Assembly (NCBI RefSeq): GCF_008001235.1
Contig: NZ_CP040751.1
Coordinates: forward strand, 1,905,001 to 1,969,000
Source: Salidesulfovibrio onnuriiensis
Lineage (GTDB): Bacteria; Desulfobacterota; Desulfovibrionia; Desulfovibrionales; Desulfovibrionaceae
DNA length: 64,000 bases
Direction of reading: 5' to 3'
Position 1 is the first letter of the stretch, and each line of letters begins with the position of its first letter. Below the pieces are notes generated by a model. It was not told the origin of the DNA. It saw nothing but the letters and a program-made list of their open reading frames with translations, and made no database searches. Below, one piece after another: positions 34,198-43,295 of the stretch. The position numbers and the translations under genes were made by a program.

Positions 34198-34253
34198 TGA
34201 AAGTTCGCGTCATTATTACAATTTGAAACATATCCAGTCGCAAGGAGTCGTAT

Positions 34254-35513
34254 ATGGGCATTCGGGAGCAGATGATCGACATGGGCAGGCGGGCCAAGGA
34301 AGCGGCCCGCAAGCTTTCCGCAGCCTCGGGCGTGGCCAAGCAGCAGGCCCTGCTCAATCTGGCCGATCTGCTGGAAAGCCGGTCCGGGGATATCTTCGAG
34401 GCCAACCGCAGGGACCTGGAGGCTGCGGATTCCGCCGGGCTGGACAAGGCCAAGACCCAGAGGCTGACCATTACCGAAAAGGTGCTGGCCTCCATGGTCC
34501 AGGGCTGCCGCGACGTGGCGGCCATGTCCGACCCCATCGGCGAGATCGAGTCCATGGCCAAGCGGCCCAACGGCATGCTGGTGGGACGCATGCGCGTCCC
34601 GCTCGGCGTGGTGGCCATGATCTACGAATCCCGGCCCAACGCCACCATCGACGCGGGCATTCTCTGCCTCAAGGCGGGCAACGCCACCATTTTGCGCGGC
34701 GGCAAGGAGGCCTTCCATTCCAATGCGGCCCTGGCCGGGCTCATGCACGAGGCCATGGAATCCGCCGGCCTGCCGCGCGACGCCGTGCAGGTGCCGCCCA
34801 CCACGGACCGCGAGGCCGTGGCCGAGATGCTCAAGCTGGACGAATATATCGACGTGGTCATTCCCCGGGGCGGGGAAGGGCTGATCCGCGCCGTGACCCA
34901 ACAGGCGTCCATGCCCGTGCTCAAGCACTACAAGGGCGTCTGCCACATCTTTGCGGACGATTCCTGCGATGTGGAACGGGCCCTGCCCATCATTGAAAAC
35001 GCCAAGATGCAGTATCCCAGCGGGTGCAACGCCCTGGAGTGCCTGCTGGTGCACCGGGACGTTGCACCCGAACTGCTGCCCCGGGTTGCCGAGCGCATCG
35101 GCCCCAAGGGTGTCGGCTTCCGGGCCTGCCCCGAGGCCCTGCCGCTGCTGGGTGAATACGCCCAGGCGGCCACGGACGAGGACTGGGGCTTCGAATTCCT
35201 GGACCTGATCCTGGCCGTGCGCGTGGTGGCCGACATGGACGAGGCCATGGACTTCATCGCCCGATACGGCTCCAACCACACCGAATCGATTCTCACGGAA
35301 AGCCACGAGCGGGCCATGCGTTTCATCCGCGAGGTGGATGCCTCCCTGGTGGTGGCCAACGCCACCACGCGGTTCAACGACGGCGCGCAGCTCGGCCTGG
35401 GGGCCGAGATAGGCATTTCCACCTCCAAGCTGCATGCCTATGGTCCCATGGGCATCAAGGAACTGACCTCGGCCAAGTTCGTGCTGCTGGGGGATTGGCA
35501 GATCCGGGAATAG
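34254..35513 (+). CDS. proA: Glutamate-5-semialdehyde dehydrogenase (gamma-glutamyl phosphate reductase)
   Basis: 419 residues, usual family length, with AAGGAG before ATG 34254. It has the aldehyde dehydrogenase fold; the catalytic Cys is in YPSGCNALECLLVH. The N-terminal MGRRAKEAARKLSAASG and the MGRMRVPLGVVAMIYESRPN stretch are typical. It reduces gamma-glutamyl phosphate with NADPH in proline synthesis. proB is not in the window. Closed by a good terminator. Confidence 0.96.
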   Translation: MGIREQMIDMGRRAKEAARKLSAASGVAKQQALLNLADLLESRSGDIFEANRRDLEAADSAGLDKAKTQRLTITEKVLASMVQGCRDVAAMSDPIGEIESMAKRPNGMLVGRMRVPLGVVAMIYESRPNATIDAGILCLKAGNATILRGGKEAFHSNAALAGLMHEAMESAGLPRDAVQVPPTTDREAVAEMLKLDEYIDVVIPRGGEGLIRAVTQQASMPVLKHYKGVCHIFADDSCDVERALPIIENAKMQYPSGCNALECLLVHRDVAPELLPRVAERIGPKGVGFRACPEALPLLGEYAQAATDEDWGFEFLDLILAVRVVADMDEAMDFIARYGSNHTESILTESHERAMRFIREVDASLVVANATTRFNDGAQLGLGAEIGISTSKLHAYGPMGIKELTSAKFVLLGDWQIRE

Positions 35514-35536
35514 CCAGCCGCATGAGTTCGAGCATC

Positions 35537-35564
35537 AGGGCATCCCGACGGGGTGCCCTTTTTT
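35537..35564 (+). terminator. Terminator of proA
   Basis: AGGGCATCCC (35537-35546) pairs with GGGGTGCCCT (35550-35559) with one G-T pair and a 3-base loop, followed by a run of T to 35564. Confidence 0.92.
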
Positions 35565-35654
35565 GTGCGCCGGTTGCCTCTGTCCTCCTTCTGGCGTACA
35601 ACGAATCCCGGCGAATATCCTGTTGCATCGGAAAACAGAATCTGGAGTGATTTC

Positions 35655-36065
35655 ATGCAGGAAGCTCTCAAGGAATTCATGGATGGCTGGGCCGACAACG
35701 GCAGCGGCGCCAAGGAAGTCTTCACCACCCTCAAGGCCCATCTCGAAGGGCTGGACGGCGTCCGGTTCGAGTTCAACGCCCGGCCGGGCGTGACCTATTC
35801 CCTGCGCGCCAGGCACGAGAACCAGGAAAAGCGCCCCCTGTTCGCCATGGTGGACGTCATTGACGACGATCCCAGCGACCGTTGGCTATCCGTTTGTTTT
35901 TACGGGGAATTGATTAACGACCCCGATGAGCTGGGCGATTTCGTTCCCGAAGGACTGCTGGGCGAGGACGCGGCCTGTTTTGACCTGGAGGAGAACGACG
36001 CTCCCCTGGTGGCCTACGTCAAGGATCGGCTCAGCGAGGCTTGCGCCAATGCCGCAAAAGGATAA
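35655..36065 (+). CDS. Unknown soluble acidic protein
   Basis: 136 residues from ATG at 35655, which has GGAGTGA upstream; the frame is open further 5' across the proA terminator, which rules out the longer start. The protein is acidic (DDDPSDRW, DLEENDAP) with no signal peptide or membrane helix. I do not recognise the family. It sits 39 bases before nadD and is probably in one message with it. Confidence 0.75.
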   Translation: MQEALKEFMDGWADNGSGAKEVFTTLKAHLEGLDGVRFEFNARPGVTYSLRARHENQEKRPLFAMVDVIDDDPSDRWLSVCFYGELINDPDELGDFVPEGLLGEDAACFDLEENDAPLVAYVKDRLSEACANAAKG

Positions 36066-36104
36066 TATTGCAAGGGTCGAAAGATCCTGCAACCGGGAGG
36101 CGGC

Positions 36105-36761
36105 ATGAAGATCGGACTGTTGGGCGGCAGCTTCAACCCCATCCATACCGGCCATGTGCGCATGGCCATCGAGGTGCGCGAGCGGCTGGAGCTGGACCGG
36201 GTGGAGCTCATCCCGGCCAAACAGCCGCCCCACAAGTCCGCGCAGGACATACTGCCCTTTGACCTGCGCATGTCCATGGTCGAGGTCGCCATTGCGGGCA
36301 TCCCGGGGCTCGGGGTCAATCCCATCGAAGGGGAGCGCCCCGGTCCCTCCTTCACCTGCGACACCCTGACCTGCTACCGAACCGAAAAGCCGCAGGCGGA
36401 GCTCTTCTTCATCATGGGCGCGGGCACCTTTCTGGAGCTGGAGAACTGGCAGCGGGGCATGGAGATCCCGGACCTGGCCAACCTGGCCGTGGTCACCCGC
36501 TGGACCGCGGCGGAGCGCGTGGCCGGTTTCATCCGCGACCATTGGCCACAGGCCGAGGAACTGGGCGGCGACCAGTGGCGGTTCCCGTCCGGCAGAATGC
36601 TCTACCGGCTGGATATCCCCCGATTGGACATCAAGGCAGGGGAGATCCGCTACCGCTGGAAGGAGCGCCGCGACCTGACCCTGCTGGTGCCGGATGCGGT
36701 CCGCGCCGTGCTGGATGAAAGGGAAACCGAGATCGTCCAATATTGGGGCGAGCGAATTTAA
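36105..36761 (+). CDS. nadD: Nicotinate-nucleotide adenylyltransferase
   Basis: 218 residues. GGSFNPIHTGHVRMA is the nucleotidyltransferase signature with the HxGH motif, PHKS follows, and the late ISxT-like part reads RLDIKAGEIRYRW, with the Ser/Thr positions altered. The enzyme joins ATP with nicotinate mononucleotide in NAD synthesis. GGGAGG precedes the ATG. Confidence 0.93.
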   Translation: MKIGLLGGSFNPIHTGHVRMAIEVRERLELDRVELIPAKQPPHKSAQDILPFDLRMSMVEVAIAGIPGLGVNPIEGERPGPSFTCDTLTCYRTEKPQAELFFIMGAGTFLELENWQRGMEIPDLANLAVVTRWTAAERVAGFIRDHWPQAEELGGDQWRFPSGRMLYRLDIPRLDIKAGEIRYRWKERRDLTLLVPDAVRAVLDERETEIVQYWGERI

Positions 36762-36907
36762 TTCTCTTTCTTGGCGTTTTTGAGGTCGGTCCGTAAGGAT
36801 TGGATGCCGAGCGCTGAAGTCAGCCGGCGCCGAAGCCTGCCATGCAACACGAGAAGGTCAGGCTTTCGCGCGGCAACAACGCAAACGTTCCTTTCGATCT
36901 GTCTCGA

Positions 36908-37870
36908 CTATAAATCCGCGATATTGGCGTCGGAGAGCACGTTGACCAGGCGCATGAACGCGTCGCGGTTGTAGAGCCCCTTGTCGTCGCGAATGGCCTT
37001 GAGGGCCTCGAACGGCGTATAGGCCGAGCGGTAGTGCTGCTTGCGCGTCAGGCGGTCGTAGTGGTCGCACAGGCTGACGATGCGGGCGTAGAAGGGCATG
37101 TCCTCGCCCTTGAGTCTGCCGGGAAAGCCCTTGCCGTCCTCCCTTTCGTGATGAAAGAGCACGCAGTGGATGCCTTCCGGCGGCAGGGGGATGCCCGCGC
37201 AGGCCTGCACCCCCAGGATCGGGTGGGTGTCCCACTTCTGTTTTTCCCCGTACTTCATGAGGGTCGGGTCCATCTTGAGCAGCTCCGGATCGAGCTTGAG
37301 CTTGCCGTAGTCGTGGAGCATGGCGCCCGCGCCGCATTCGGCCAGCAGGTCCTCCCCGCCCTCGAAGCTGAGCAGTACGCTGGCCGTGAGCACCGTGGTG
37401 CCCAGGCCGTGGTGGTAGATGTCGTAGCCGTCGGCGATGAGTTTGGAAAGCTCACGCAGTCCCTCGGGGCTTTTGAAGATGGACGCGCTTTCGGTGATGA
37501 ATTTTTCGAAGCGGTCGTAATGCTTCTTGAGCATGGAGGGCGGCAGTTTTTTCTCGAACAGGTCCCGGCCCACGGAACTGGCCGACCGGGTCCAGGCCTC
37601 GGCCCGGGCATGGATGGGAATGGAGCTGTCCGCCAGCACGCGGGCGATGTGCCGCTCCACGTAGGCGTTGAGCTCTTCCTCCTCCTCCCTGCTCACGTAC
37701 AGGGTGGTGATGTCCTGCAGCTCCAGCCGGAGCTGGTGCTCGGGCGAGAACTGCTCTCCCGAGATCGAGTACAGCACGTAGGTGTCGTCCTGCTTCAGGT
37801 AGGTCACGAAGTTGGCCTTGGTGTTCGGCAGGATGATCCGCGTGGGAACCGGAATGTAAAGTTCAGACAT
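36908..37870 (-). CDS. HD-GYP-like metal-dependent phosphohydrolase
   Basis: 320 residues. The N-terminal domain (1-120) is unnamed; the HD domain follows. Metal motifs are HHGLGTTVL, the HD pair in MLHDYGKL, then HPILGVQA, HHEREDGKGFP and DHYDRLT. The usual GYP triplet reads GFP. HD-GYP proteins open c-di-GMP to pGpG and GMP; whether this variant does so is unproven. No receiver domain. ATG at 37870 is internal to a longer frame whose upstream part is an out-of-frame reading of the GT9 gene. Confidence 0.88.
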   Translation of the reverse strand: MSELYIPVPTRIILPNTKANFVTYLKQDDTYVLYSISGEQFSPEHQLRLELQDITTLYVSREEEEELNAYVERHIARVLADSSIPIHARAEAWTRSASSVGRDLFEKKLPPSMLKKHYDRFEKFITESASIFKSPEGLRELSKLIADGYDIYHHGLGTTVLTASVLLSFEGGEDLLAECGAGAMLHDYGKLKLDPELLKMDPTLMKYGEKQKWDTHPILGVQACAGIPLPPEGIHCVLFHHEREDGKGFPGRLKGEDMPFYARIVSLCDHYDRLTRKQHYRSAYTPFEALKAIRDDKGLYNRDAFMRLVNVLSDANIADL

Positions 37871-37943
37871 CGGCTTGCTCCGTAGTTGGCGGTGCACACG
37901 CTTCAGCTTTGCAAATTCTATGCTCGGGTCGCCTGGGCGGACA

Positions 37944-38957
37944 TTATACTTTGAGGATGGTTCGTATCGCCCCCATGGCCGCTTCCGGGCTGATGGACGC
38001 CAGGCATTCCAGGCCGGAAGCGCAGCCCGCGCCGCCGTGCAGGGAGCAGGGGCGGCAGTCCATCTTGCGTTCCAGCACGATGTCCTCGGCCCCCGCGGGG
38101 AAAAAACCCCAGGCCCGCGCCGTGGGGCCGAACAGGCCCACCACCGGGGTGCCCACGCCCGAGGCCAGGTGCATGGGGCCCGAGTCGTTGGTGACCATGA
38201 CGTCGGCCTCGGCCAGCAGGGCGCATGTCTCGCGTAGGGAGGTCTCGTTGGTGAGGTCCTGCTGCCGGGCGATGAACGGGGCCTGCGCCCGGCCCACAAC
38301 GAACCAGTCGATATTTGCCCGGTCCAGCAGCTCGATGAGTCTGCGCCAGTGGTCTTCGGGCCATTGCTTGGACGGGTGCGTGGCATAGGGGTGCAGCGCC
38401 ACCAGGGCCCCGTTGCGGCGCAGGGGCTCCAACCGGGCGCGCGCCGCATCCAGTTCCCCGTCCCGCATTGCGATGACGGGCAGCAGCCGGTCCGCCGGGG
38501 GCGGCGGGGTATCCAGGGTCATGGCGTAGCGCTGCGGCACGTTGGTCCGCTCCAGGCGCTTGCGGTATCTTTCGGCCCGGGTGCGGCTGAACATGCGGCG
38601 TTCCAGCCCGAACTTGGGGTAGCGCCGGACCTTGCCGCGCCAGCGCAGGGAAAGGATGCGCGAGCGCAGGGTGCCGTGCAGGTCGAAAAGGGGCATGGAG
38701 CCGATGCGTTCGGCCAGCTCGCCGCAATGCCGGAACCAGGCCCCGAAGGATTTCAGGGCGTCTTCGTCCACGGTGACGATCTCGTCCACGGCCGGATGGT
38801 TTTCCAGGGCCGGGGCCGAGGCTTCGCGGGTGATGAAGGTGAAGCGCATGTCCCGGGAGCGCCGCCAGTGGTCTAGGACGCCGGTGGTCAGCACCACGTC
38901 GCCCAGGTGGCCGAGGCGGAACACCGCCGCAGGATTGGTTTTTTTGTGTTCAGGCAT
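37944..38957 (-). CDS. GT9 family glycosyltransferase (heptosyltransferase type)
   Basis: 337 residues. AVFRLGHLGDVVLTTGVLDHW opens the first half; VALHPYATHPSKQWPEDHW and TNDSGPMHLASGVGTPVVGLFGP mark the donor half. The C-terminal Cys cluster (CRPCSLHGGAGCASGLEC) is usual for this group. ADP-heptose:LPS transferase type, second such gene in the window and not close to the other in sequence. The ATG at 38957 has a weak ribosome site; a GTG at 38963 is an alternative. Divergent from the CNNM gene. Confidence 0.9.
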   Translation of the reverse strand: MPEHKKTNPAAVFRLGHLGDVVLTTGVLDHWRRSRDMRFTFITREASAPALENHPAVDEIVTVDEDALKSFGAWFRHCGELAERIGSMPLFDLHGTLRSRILSLRWRGKVRRYPKFGLERRMFSRTRAERYRKRLERTNVPQRYAMTLDTPPPPADRLLPVIAMRDGELDAARARLEPLRRNGALVALHPYATHPSKQWPEDHWRRLIELLDRANIDWFVVGRAQAPFIARQQDLTNETSLRETCALLAEADVMVTNDSGPMHLASGVGTPVVGLFGPTARAWGFFPAGAEDIVLERKMDCRPCSLHGGAGCASGLECLASISPEAAMGAIRTILKV

Positions 38958-39115
38958 GTTCACGCTGTTCCGTGTTGTAAATTGCTGTCCAAGTGTGCCG
39001 GAAACCTCCCGCAAGTCAAGCCCCTTACGTGTTGCGGTGCGGGTATGCTTCTGGTAGGTTGGCCGGACATATGAACGACTTCCTTCCGGTTGTTGCGAGG
39101 TAGCGAACACAATCC

Positions 39116-40189
39116 ATGTTAGAACTTATACTGGCCGTCGGCTTGGCGGTACTTGTCTCCACTTTCTGTTCCCTTGCCGAGGCGGCGCTGTATTCCCTGC
39201 CCGCCAGCAAGATTGAAAGGATCAAGAAGCGCAGCAAACGCGCCGGCGCGGCGCTGGAAAAGCTGCGCAGGAATGTGGAAGAGCCCATTACGGCGATCCT
39301 GACACTGAACACCGTTGCCCACACCGCGGGGGCCGCCGTGGCTGGCTGGGCCTGGGCCGAGCTCTACGGCGAGAACACCCTGTGGATGTTCACGGTTGTC
39401 TTTACCTTAATCATACTTATTATCTCTGAAATATTGCCCAAGACCGTGGGGGTGGTCTACAACGAGCAGATCGCTCCGCCCCTGTCTCCGGTGCTGCGCT
39501 GGCTGGTCTGGCTCTTCAAGCCGGCGGTGGTGGCCCTCGGGTTCCTGGGCAGGCTGATCCGCGGGAAACGCAGCGGGCCCGAGCACAGCGAGGCCGACAT
39601 TATGGCCATCGCCAGCCTGACCCGGCGTTCCGGGATCATCAAGCCCTACGAGGAGCAGTCCATCAAGAACATCCTGCTCCTGGACAACAAGACCGTGGAC
39701 GAGATCATGACCCCGAGAACCGTGGTCTTTTCCCTGCCCGCGGACATGACCGTGGCCGAGGCGCGCGAGTGCCACGCCACCTGGCCGCACAGCCGCATCC
39801 CGGTCTATGGCGACGATCCCGAGGATATCGTGGGTATCGCATACCGGCGGCAGGTCTTCGAGGCCCTTGCCGACGACCGGGACGACCTCAAGCTCTCCGA
39901 TCTCATGCGGCCGGTGCGTTTCGTGCTTGAAAGCCTGACCCTGGACAGGGTGCTGGTCAAGTTCCTGGGCAGCCGCACGCACATGTTCGTGGTGCTCGAC
40001 GAGTACGGCGGCGTGGCCGGGGTGGTCACCCTGGAGGACGTGCTGGAGGAGATCCTGGGCAGCGAAATTGTGGACGAGACCGACCAGGTGGTGGACATGC
40101 GCGAGCTGGCCCGGTCCCAGCGGGACGAGCTGGTCAGGGAACGGAAACTGAAGGCCGGGATTCCCCTGGATCCCGACAAGGAAGAATAA
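39116..40189 (+). CDS. CNNM (DUF21) membrane protein with CBS pair
   Basis: 357 residues. DUF21 membrane domain (about 1-140, four helices; FCSLAEAALYSLPASKIERI and ISEILPKTVGVVYNE are signatures), then a CBS pair (about 190-330: EIMTPRTVVFSLP, HSRIPVYGDDPEDIVGI, FVVLDEYGGVAGVVTLEDVLEEILG). The CorC/HlyC C-terminal domain seen in many relatives is missing. The family transports or senses Mg2+ (and Co2+). Its stop overlaps the ccmE start (TAATG). Confidence 0.92.
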   Translation: MLELILAVGLAVLVSTFCSLAEAALYSLPASKIERIKKRSKRAGAALEKLRRNVEEPITAILTLNTVAHTAGAAVAGWAWAELYGENTLWMFTVVFTLIILIISEILPKTVGVVYNEQIAPPLSPVLRWLVWLFKPAVVALGFLGRLIRGKRSGPEHSEADIMAIASLTRRSGIIKPYEEQSIKNILLLDNKTVDEIMTPRTVVFSLPADMTVAEARECHATWPHSRIPVYGDDPEDIVGIAYRRQVFEALADDRDDLKLSDLMRPVRFVLESLTLDRVLVKFLGSRTHMFVVLDEYGGVAGVVTLEDVLEEILGSEIVDETDQVVDMRELARSQRDELVRERKLKAGIPLDPDKEE

Positions 40190-40620
40190 TGGCGAAGAAA
40201 TCCAACAAGGGCGTTTATATCGTTGCCATGCTGCTCTTTCTGGGCGGCCTGGGCTACCTGATCGTTTCCGGCCTGTCCGAGGACAGCACCTATTTCCTGA
40301 ACGTGTCCGAGGCCCTGGCCCTTGAGGAAGGGCAGTTCAACAAGGCCCGCCTGTTCGGCAAGGTCTCGCCCCGGCACCTGGAGCGCGCTCCGGGCTCCCT
40401 GGGCGCGGACTTCGACCTCGTGGACAAGGTGGACGGCGTCAATGTGCTCCGCGTTTCCTACAGGGGGGCCGTGCCCGACACCTTCAAGGAGAACGTGGAG
40501 GTTATCGTGGAAGGACGCTATGATCCCGCGCGCAACGTGTTCGTGGCCAAGAGCCTGGTGACCAAGTGCCCCTCCAAGTACCGCGAGCAGAGCGAGGCCA
40601 TGGATCGGGAAAAAGGCTAG
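40189..40620 (+). CDS. ccmE: Haem chaperone CcmE, Cys-type (CxxxY)
   Basis: 143 residues: one N-terminal membrane anchor (8-27) and a periplasmic beta-barrel domain. The haem-binding motif is CPSKY (Cys127-Tyr131), where classical CcmE has HxxxY. This CxxxY form is known from Desulfovibrio and archaea in Ccm systems that lack CcmG and CcmH, and no such genes are in this cluster. CcmE takes haem from CcmC and passes it to CcmF for attachment to apocytochrome c. Confidence 0.94.
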   Translation: MAKKSNKGVYIVAMLLFLGGLGYLIVSGLSEDSTYFLNVSEALALEEGQFNKARLFGKVSPRHLERAPGSLGADFDLVDKVDGVNVLRVSYRGAVPDTFKENVEVIVEGRYDPARNVFVAKSLVTKCPSKYREQSEAMDREKG

Positions 40621-40628
40621 CAAAAAGG

Positions 40629-40646
40629 TGTGAAATTTATTTCACA
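40629..40646. promoter_or_regulatory. Perfect 18-bp palindrome before ccmF
   Basis: TGTGAAAT and ATTTCACA flank TT. The half-sites TGTGA/TCACA resemble Crp/Fnr-family operators, but the spacing is 8 bases, not the usual 6. It lies between ccmE and ccmF, 90 bases before the ccmF start. Confidence 0.45.
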
Positions 40647-40735
40647 TGTTTGCGGCGTGAAACGGACCCGAACTAGAACGCCGATTCCAAGGTAACCCAT
40701 CCGTCGCCGACGGTTTTTCTCTTACAGGAGCTTGC

Positions 40736-42637
40736 ATGCAGTTGACCGCCTACATAGGGCTTCTTTTTGCGCTACTCGTCAGCATTTTCACCGCGGGAGC
40801 CGCCGCCTGGGCGGCCTGGAAGGACCGCGAGGACCTCAAGCCGCTGGTGGAGTACGGCAACATCGCCACGGCCCTGGGCGTGGTCTTTTCCTCCCTGATC
40901 CTGCTTATGGCCCTTGCCGCGCGCAACTATTCCTTCCTGTACGTCTACGAGCAGGTGGACAACACCCTGAGCTTCGTCTACACGCTCACCGCCTTCTGGG
41001 GCGGCCGCGAAGGCTCCCTGCTGTTCTGGGAACTGGTTATCGCGTTGGGCGGGGTGGTCTATCTCTATTCCCCCAGCTACAAGGCCCTGGGAGGACGCAC
41101 CAAGCTTTATTTTTGGGCCGTGTTCATGACCGTCCAGGCCTATTTCCTGCTTCTGCTCACGGGCTGGAGCAACCCGTTCATAACCCTTTCTCCCGCGCCA
41201 GCGGACGGCCGGGGCCTGAATCCGCTGCTTCGCAACCCGGGCATGATCTTCCATCCGCCCCTGCTGTTCATGGGCTTTGCCGGATACACCATCCCCGCGG
41301 CCTGCGCCGTGGCGGCCAGCATCGCGGGCGAGGAAAAGTCCTGGGTGAAGCTGACCCGCAACTGGAACATCCTGGCCTGGGTCTTTCTCACCGCGGGCAT
41401 CGTGCTCGGCGGCTGGTGGTCCTACATGGAACTGGGCTGGGGCGGTTACTGGGCCTGGGACCCGGTGGAAAACGCCTCCCTGATTCCCTGGTTCGCGGGC
41501 ACGGCCTTCATGCACACGGCCGTCATCGAGCAGCGCCGTGGCGCACTGCAGCGCTCCAATGTCTTTCTCATGTGCCTGACCTTCCTGCTGTGCATCTTCA
41601 GTACCTACCTGACGCGCAGCGGGGTCATCGAGTCCCTGCACACCTTCGGCGAATCCCCGGTATCCCTTCCCTTGGTGCTGGGCATGGCCGCCTGGCTGGG
41701 CCTTGCCCTGGTGGGAACCTTCATGGGCGAGCAGCACGTGAAGCGCTCCCTGAGCGACTTCATGAGCCGCCAGGGCATGCTGGTGGCCTCGGCCTGGTTC
41801 TTCCTGGCCCTGGGCTTCGTGGTCACCCTGGGCACCATGTGGCCCGTGGTCAGCAAGCTGTGGAGCACCGAGTCCGTCGGGCTCGGGCCGGACTTCTACA
41901 ACCGCGTCTGTCTGCCGTTCCTGAGTCTGCTGGTGCTCGTTTTCGCCTTTTGTCCCTGGCTGGGCTGGCGCGGAGGCATCCGCAATACCCGGGGAATGGT
42001 CATTGCCCTGGCCGTGTTCCTGGGAAGCGGCGGCTCTTTCGCTCTCATGGGCGTCACCCAGCCCGTGGCCCTGCTGGGCGCTTCCTCGGCCATTGCCGCC
42101 TGCTGCACCATCGCCATGCTGTTTTTCTTTTATCCGGGCATGCGCACCAGTCTCCTGTCCTGGGGGCAGTACGGCATCCATCTGGGCGTGGCCTTCCTGG
42201 CCCTGGGCATTGCCTTTTCCGGTCCCTATAAGACCGAGCGGGAAGTGCTCCTGGCCGAGGGCGAGACCGTGCAGCTGGAGGAATATGTCCTGAAGTTTAC
42301 CGAGGCCCGGCAGGACGCCACCCCGGAATTCCGGGCCCGGCTCACCGGGACCCTGGAGGTCAGCCGCGACGGCGAGATCCTGGGCGTGCTGCATCCGGAA
42401 AAGCGCATCTACCGCAATTTTCCGCGCCAGCAGTTTGCCGAGGTCTCGGTCATCCCGAGCCTGGGGGACGAGATCTATGCAACCGTGCTGGGCATTGACG
42501 AGGGCGGCAAGGTCAGCTTCAAGATCAGCGTCAACCCGCTGGTGAACTGGATCTGGATCGGCGGCACGTTCATGTGCGTGTTCGGCTTCCTGCTGCTGCG
42601 GCGGCATCGCGAGGTGTTGGAGCCCAATGACCGCTAG
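40736..42637 (+). CDS. ccmF: Cytochrome c haem lyase subunit CcmF
   Basis: 633 residues with about 14-15 helices. The tryptophan-rich WWD motif reads WGGYWAWDPVENASLIPW, and further conserved parts are FWGGREGSLLFWEL and NPGMIFHPPLLFMGFAGY with a His for haem. CcmF attaches haem from CcmE to the CxxCH motif of apocytochromes in the periplasm, normally with CcmH, which is absent here. Its end overlaps ccmA by 11 bases. Confidence 0.96.
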   Translation: MQLTAYIGLLFALLVSIFTAGAAAWAAWKDREDLKPLVEYGNIATALGVVFSSLILLMALAARNYSFLYVYEQVDNTLSFVYTLTAFWGGREGSLLFWELVIALGGVVYLYSPSYKALGGRTKLYFWAVFMTVQAYFLLLLTGWSNPFITLSPAPADGRGLNPLLRNPGMIFHPPLLFMGFAGYTIPAACAVAASIAGEEKSWVKLTRNWNILAWVFLTAGIVLGGWWSYMELGWGGYWAWDPVENASLIPWFAGTAFMHTAVIEQRRGALQRSNVFLMCLTFLLCIFSTYLTRSGVIESLHTFGESPVSLPLVLGMAAWLGLALVGTFMGEQHVKRSLSDFMSRQGMLVASAWFFLALGFVVTLGTMWPVVSKLWSTESVGLGPDFYNRVCLPFLSLLVLVFAFCPWLGWRGGIRNTRGMVIALAVFLGSGGSFALMGVTQPVALLGASSAIAACCTIAMLFFFYPGMRTSLLSWGQYGIHLGVAFLALGIAFSGPYKTEREVLLAEGETVQLEEYVLKFTEARQDATPEFRARLTGTLEVSRDGEILGVLHPEKRIYRNFPRQQFAEVSVIPSLGDEIYATVLGIDEGGKVSFKISVNPLVNWIWIGGTFMCVFGFLLLRRHREVLEPNDR

Positions 42638-43295
42638 TCCCGAGACGCTTCTGGCCGTTCGCAAGGTGGCCAAGTTCTTCGGTTCCAAGCTGGTGTTCAA
42701 GGACGTCAGCTGCGAGGTGGAGGCGGGCGAGGTGCTGCTCGTTGCCGGACCCAACGGCGCGGGCAAGTCCACGCTCATGAAGATCATGGCCGGGCTGTCG
42801 CGCCCCGACGCGGGCGAGGTCGGCCTGCATCTGGAACCCGAGCGGGTCGCCTATCTCGGGCACTCCACCTTTGTGTATCCCGGCATGAGCGCCCGGGCCA
42901 ACCTGGCCTTCTGGGCGGGCATGTACGGCCTGAAACCCGTGCGGGAAGAGCTGGACGCCATGCTGGAGCGCGTGGGCCTGCTTCGCGCCGCAGAGGAAAA
43001 GGCGGGCGGTTTTTCCCGGGGCATGGCCCAGCGCCTGAACCTGGCCCGCATCTACCTGGTGCGGCCCCGGCTCATTTTCCTGGACGAGCCGGGAACGGGC
43101 CTGGACGTGAAGTCCCTGGCCACCCTGCGCCGGGAGATCAACGAATTTCGCAGCCAGGGCATTGCCGTGGTCTGGATCAGCCATCACTTGCTGGAGGATG
43201 TGGGCATGGCGGACAGGGTGCTTTCCCTGGGCGGCCGCCGCGTGGACTATTACGGCCCGGCCTCCGGGTTCGACGCGGGGAGCCTGGCATGTTGA
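42627..43295 (+). CDS. ccmA: Cytochrome c maturation ABC transporter ATPase CcmA
   Basis: 222 residues. Walker A GPNGAGKST, a signature reading FSRGMAQRLNLARI (as is typical for CcmA, not LSGGQ), Walker B LIFLDEPGTGLD and switch His in VWISHHLLEDV. With CcmB and CcmC it releases haem-loaded CcmE from CcmC by ATP hydrolysis. Confidence 0.95.
   Translation: MTASPETLLAVRKVAKFFGSKLVFKDVSCEVEAGEVLLVAGPNGAGKSTLMKIMAGLSRPDAGEVGLHLEPERVAYLGHSTFVYPGMSARANLAFWAGMYGLKPVREELDAMLERVGLLRAAEEKAGGFSRGMAQRLNLARIYLVRPRLIFLDEPGTGLDVKSLATLRREINEFRSQGIAVVWISHHLLEDVGMADRVLSLGGRRVDYYGPASGFDAGSLAC

Larger units (their letters stand above)
33816..34253. other. Divergent intergenic region, YfgM-like gene / proA
   Basis: About 440 bases with no gene. 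It contains a probable promoter in each direction (listed), and a small stem CCCGCC/GGCGGG (33870-33889) in the leader of the leftward message. The middle part (34010-34160) shows nothing I can name. I looked for a -24/-12 sigma-54 site upstream of the leftward operon and did not find one. Confidence 0.5.

Noticed and set aside
33816..34253. Sigma-54 promoter expected for the ior operon
   Set aside because: No TGGC-N8-TTGC-type pair was found by eye; a sigma-70-like site is present instead.
36908..38449. Possible 513-aa fusion joining the HD-GYP protein with upstream sequence
   Set aside because: The upstream part is the GT9 gene read out of frame; ATG 37870 begins the real HD-GYP protein.
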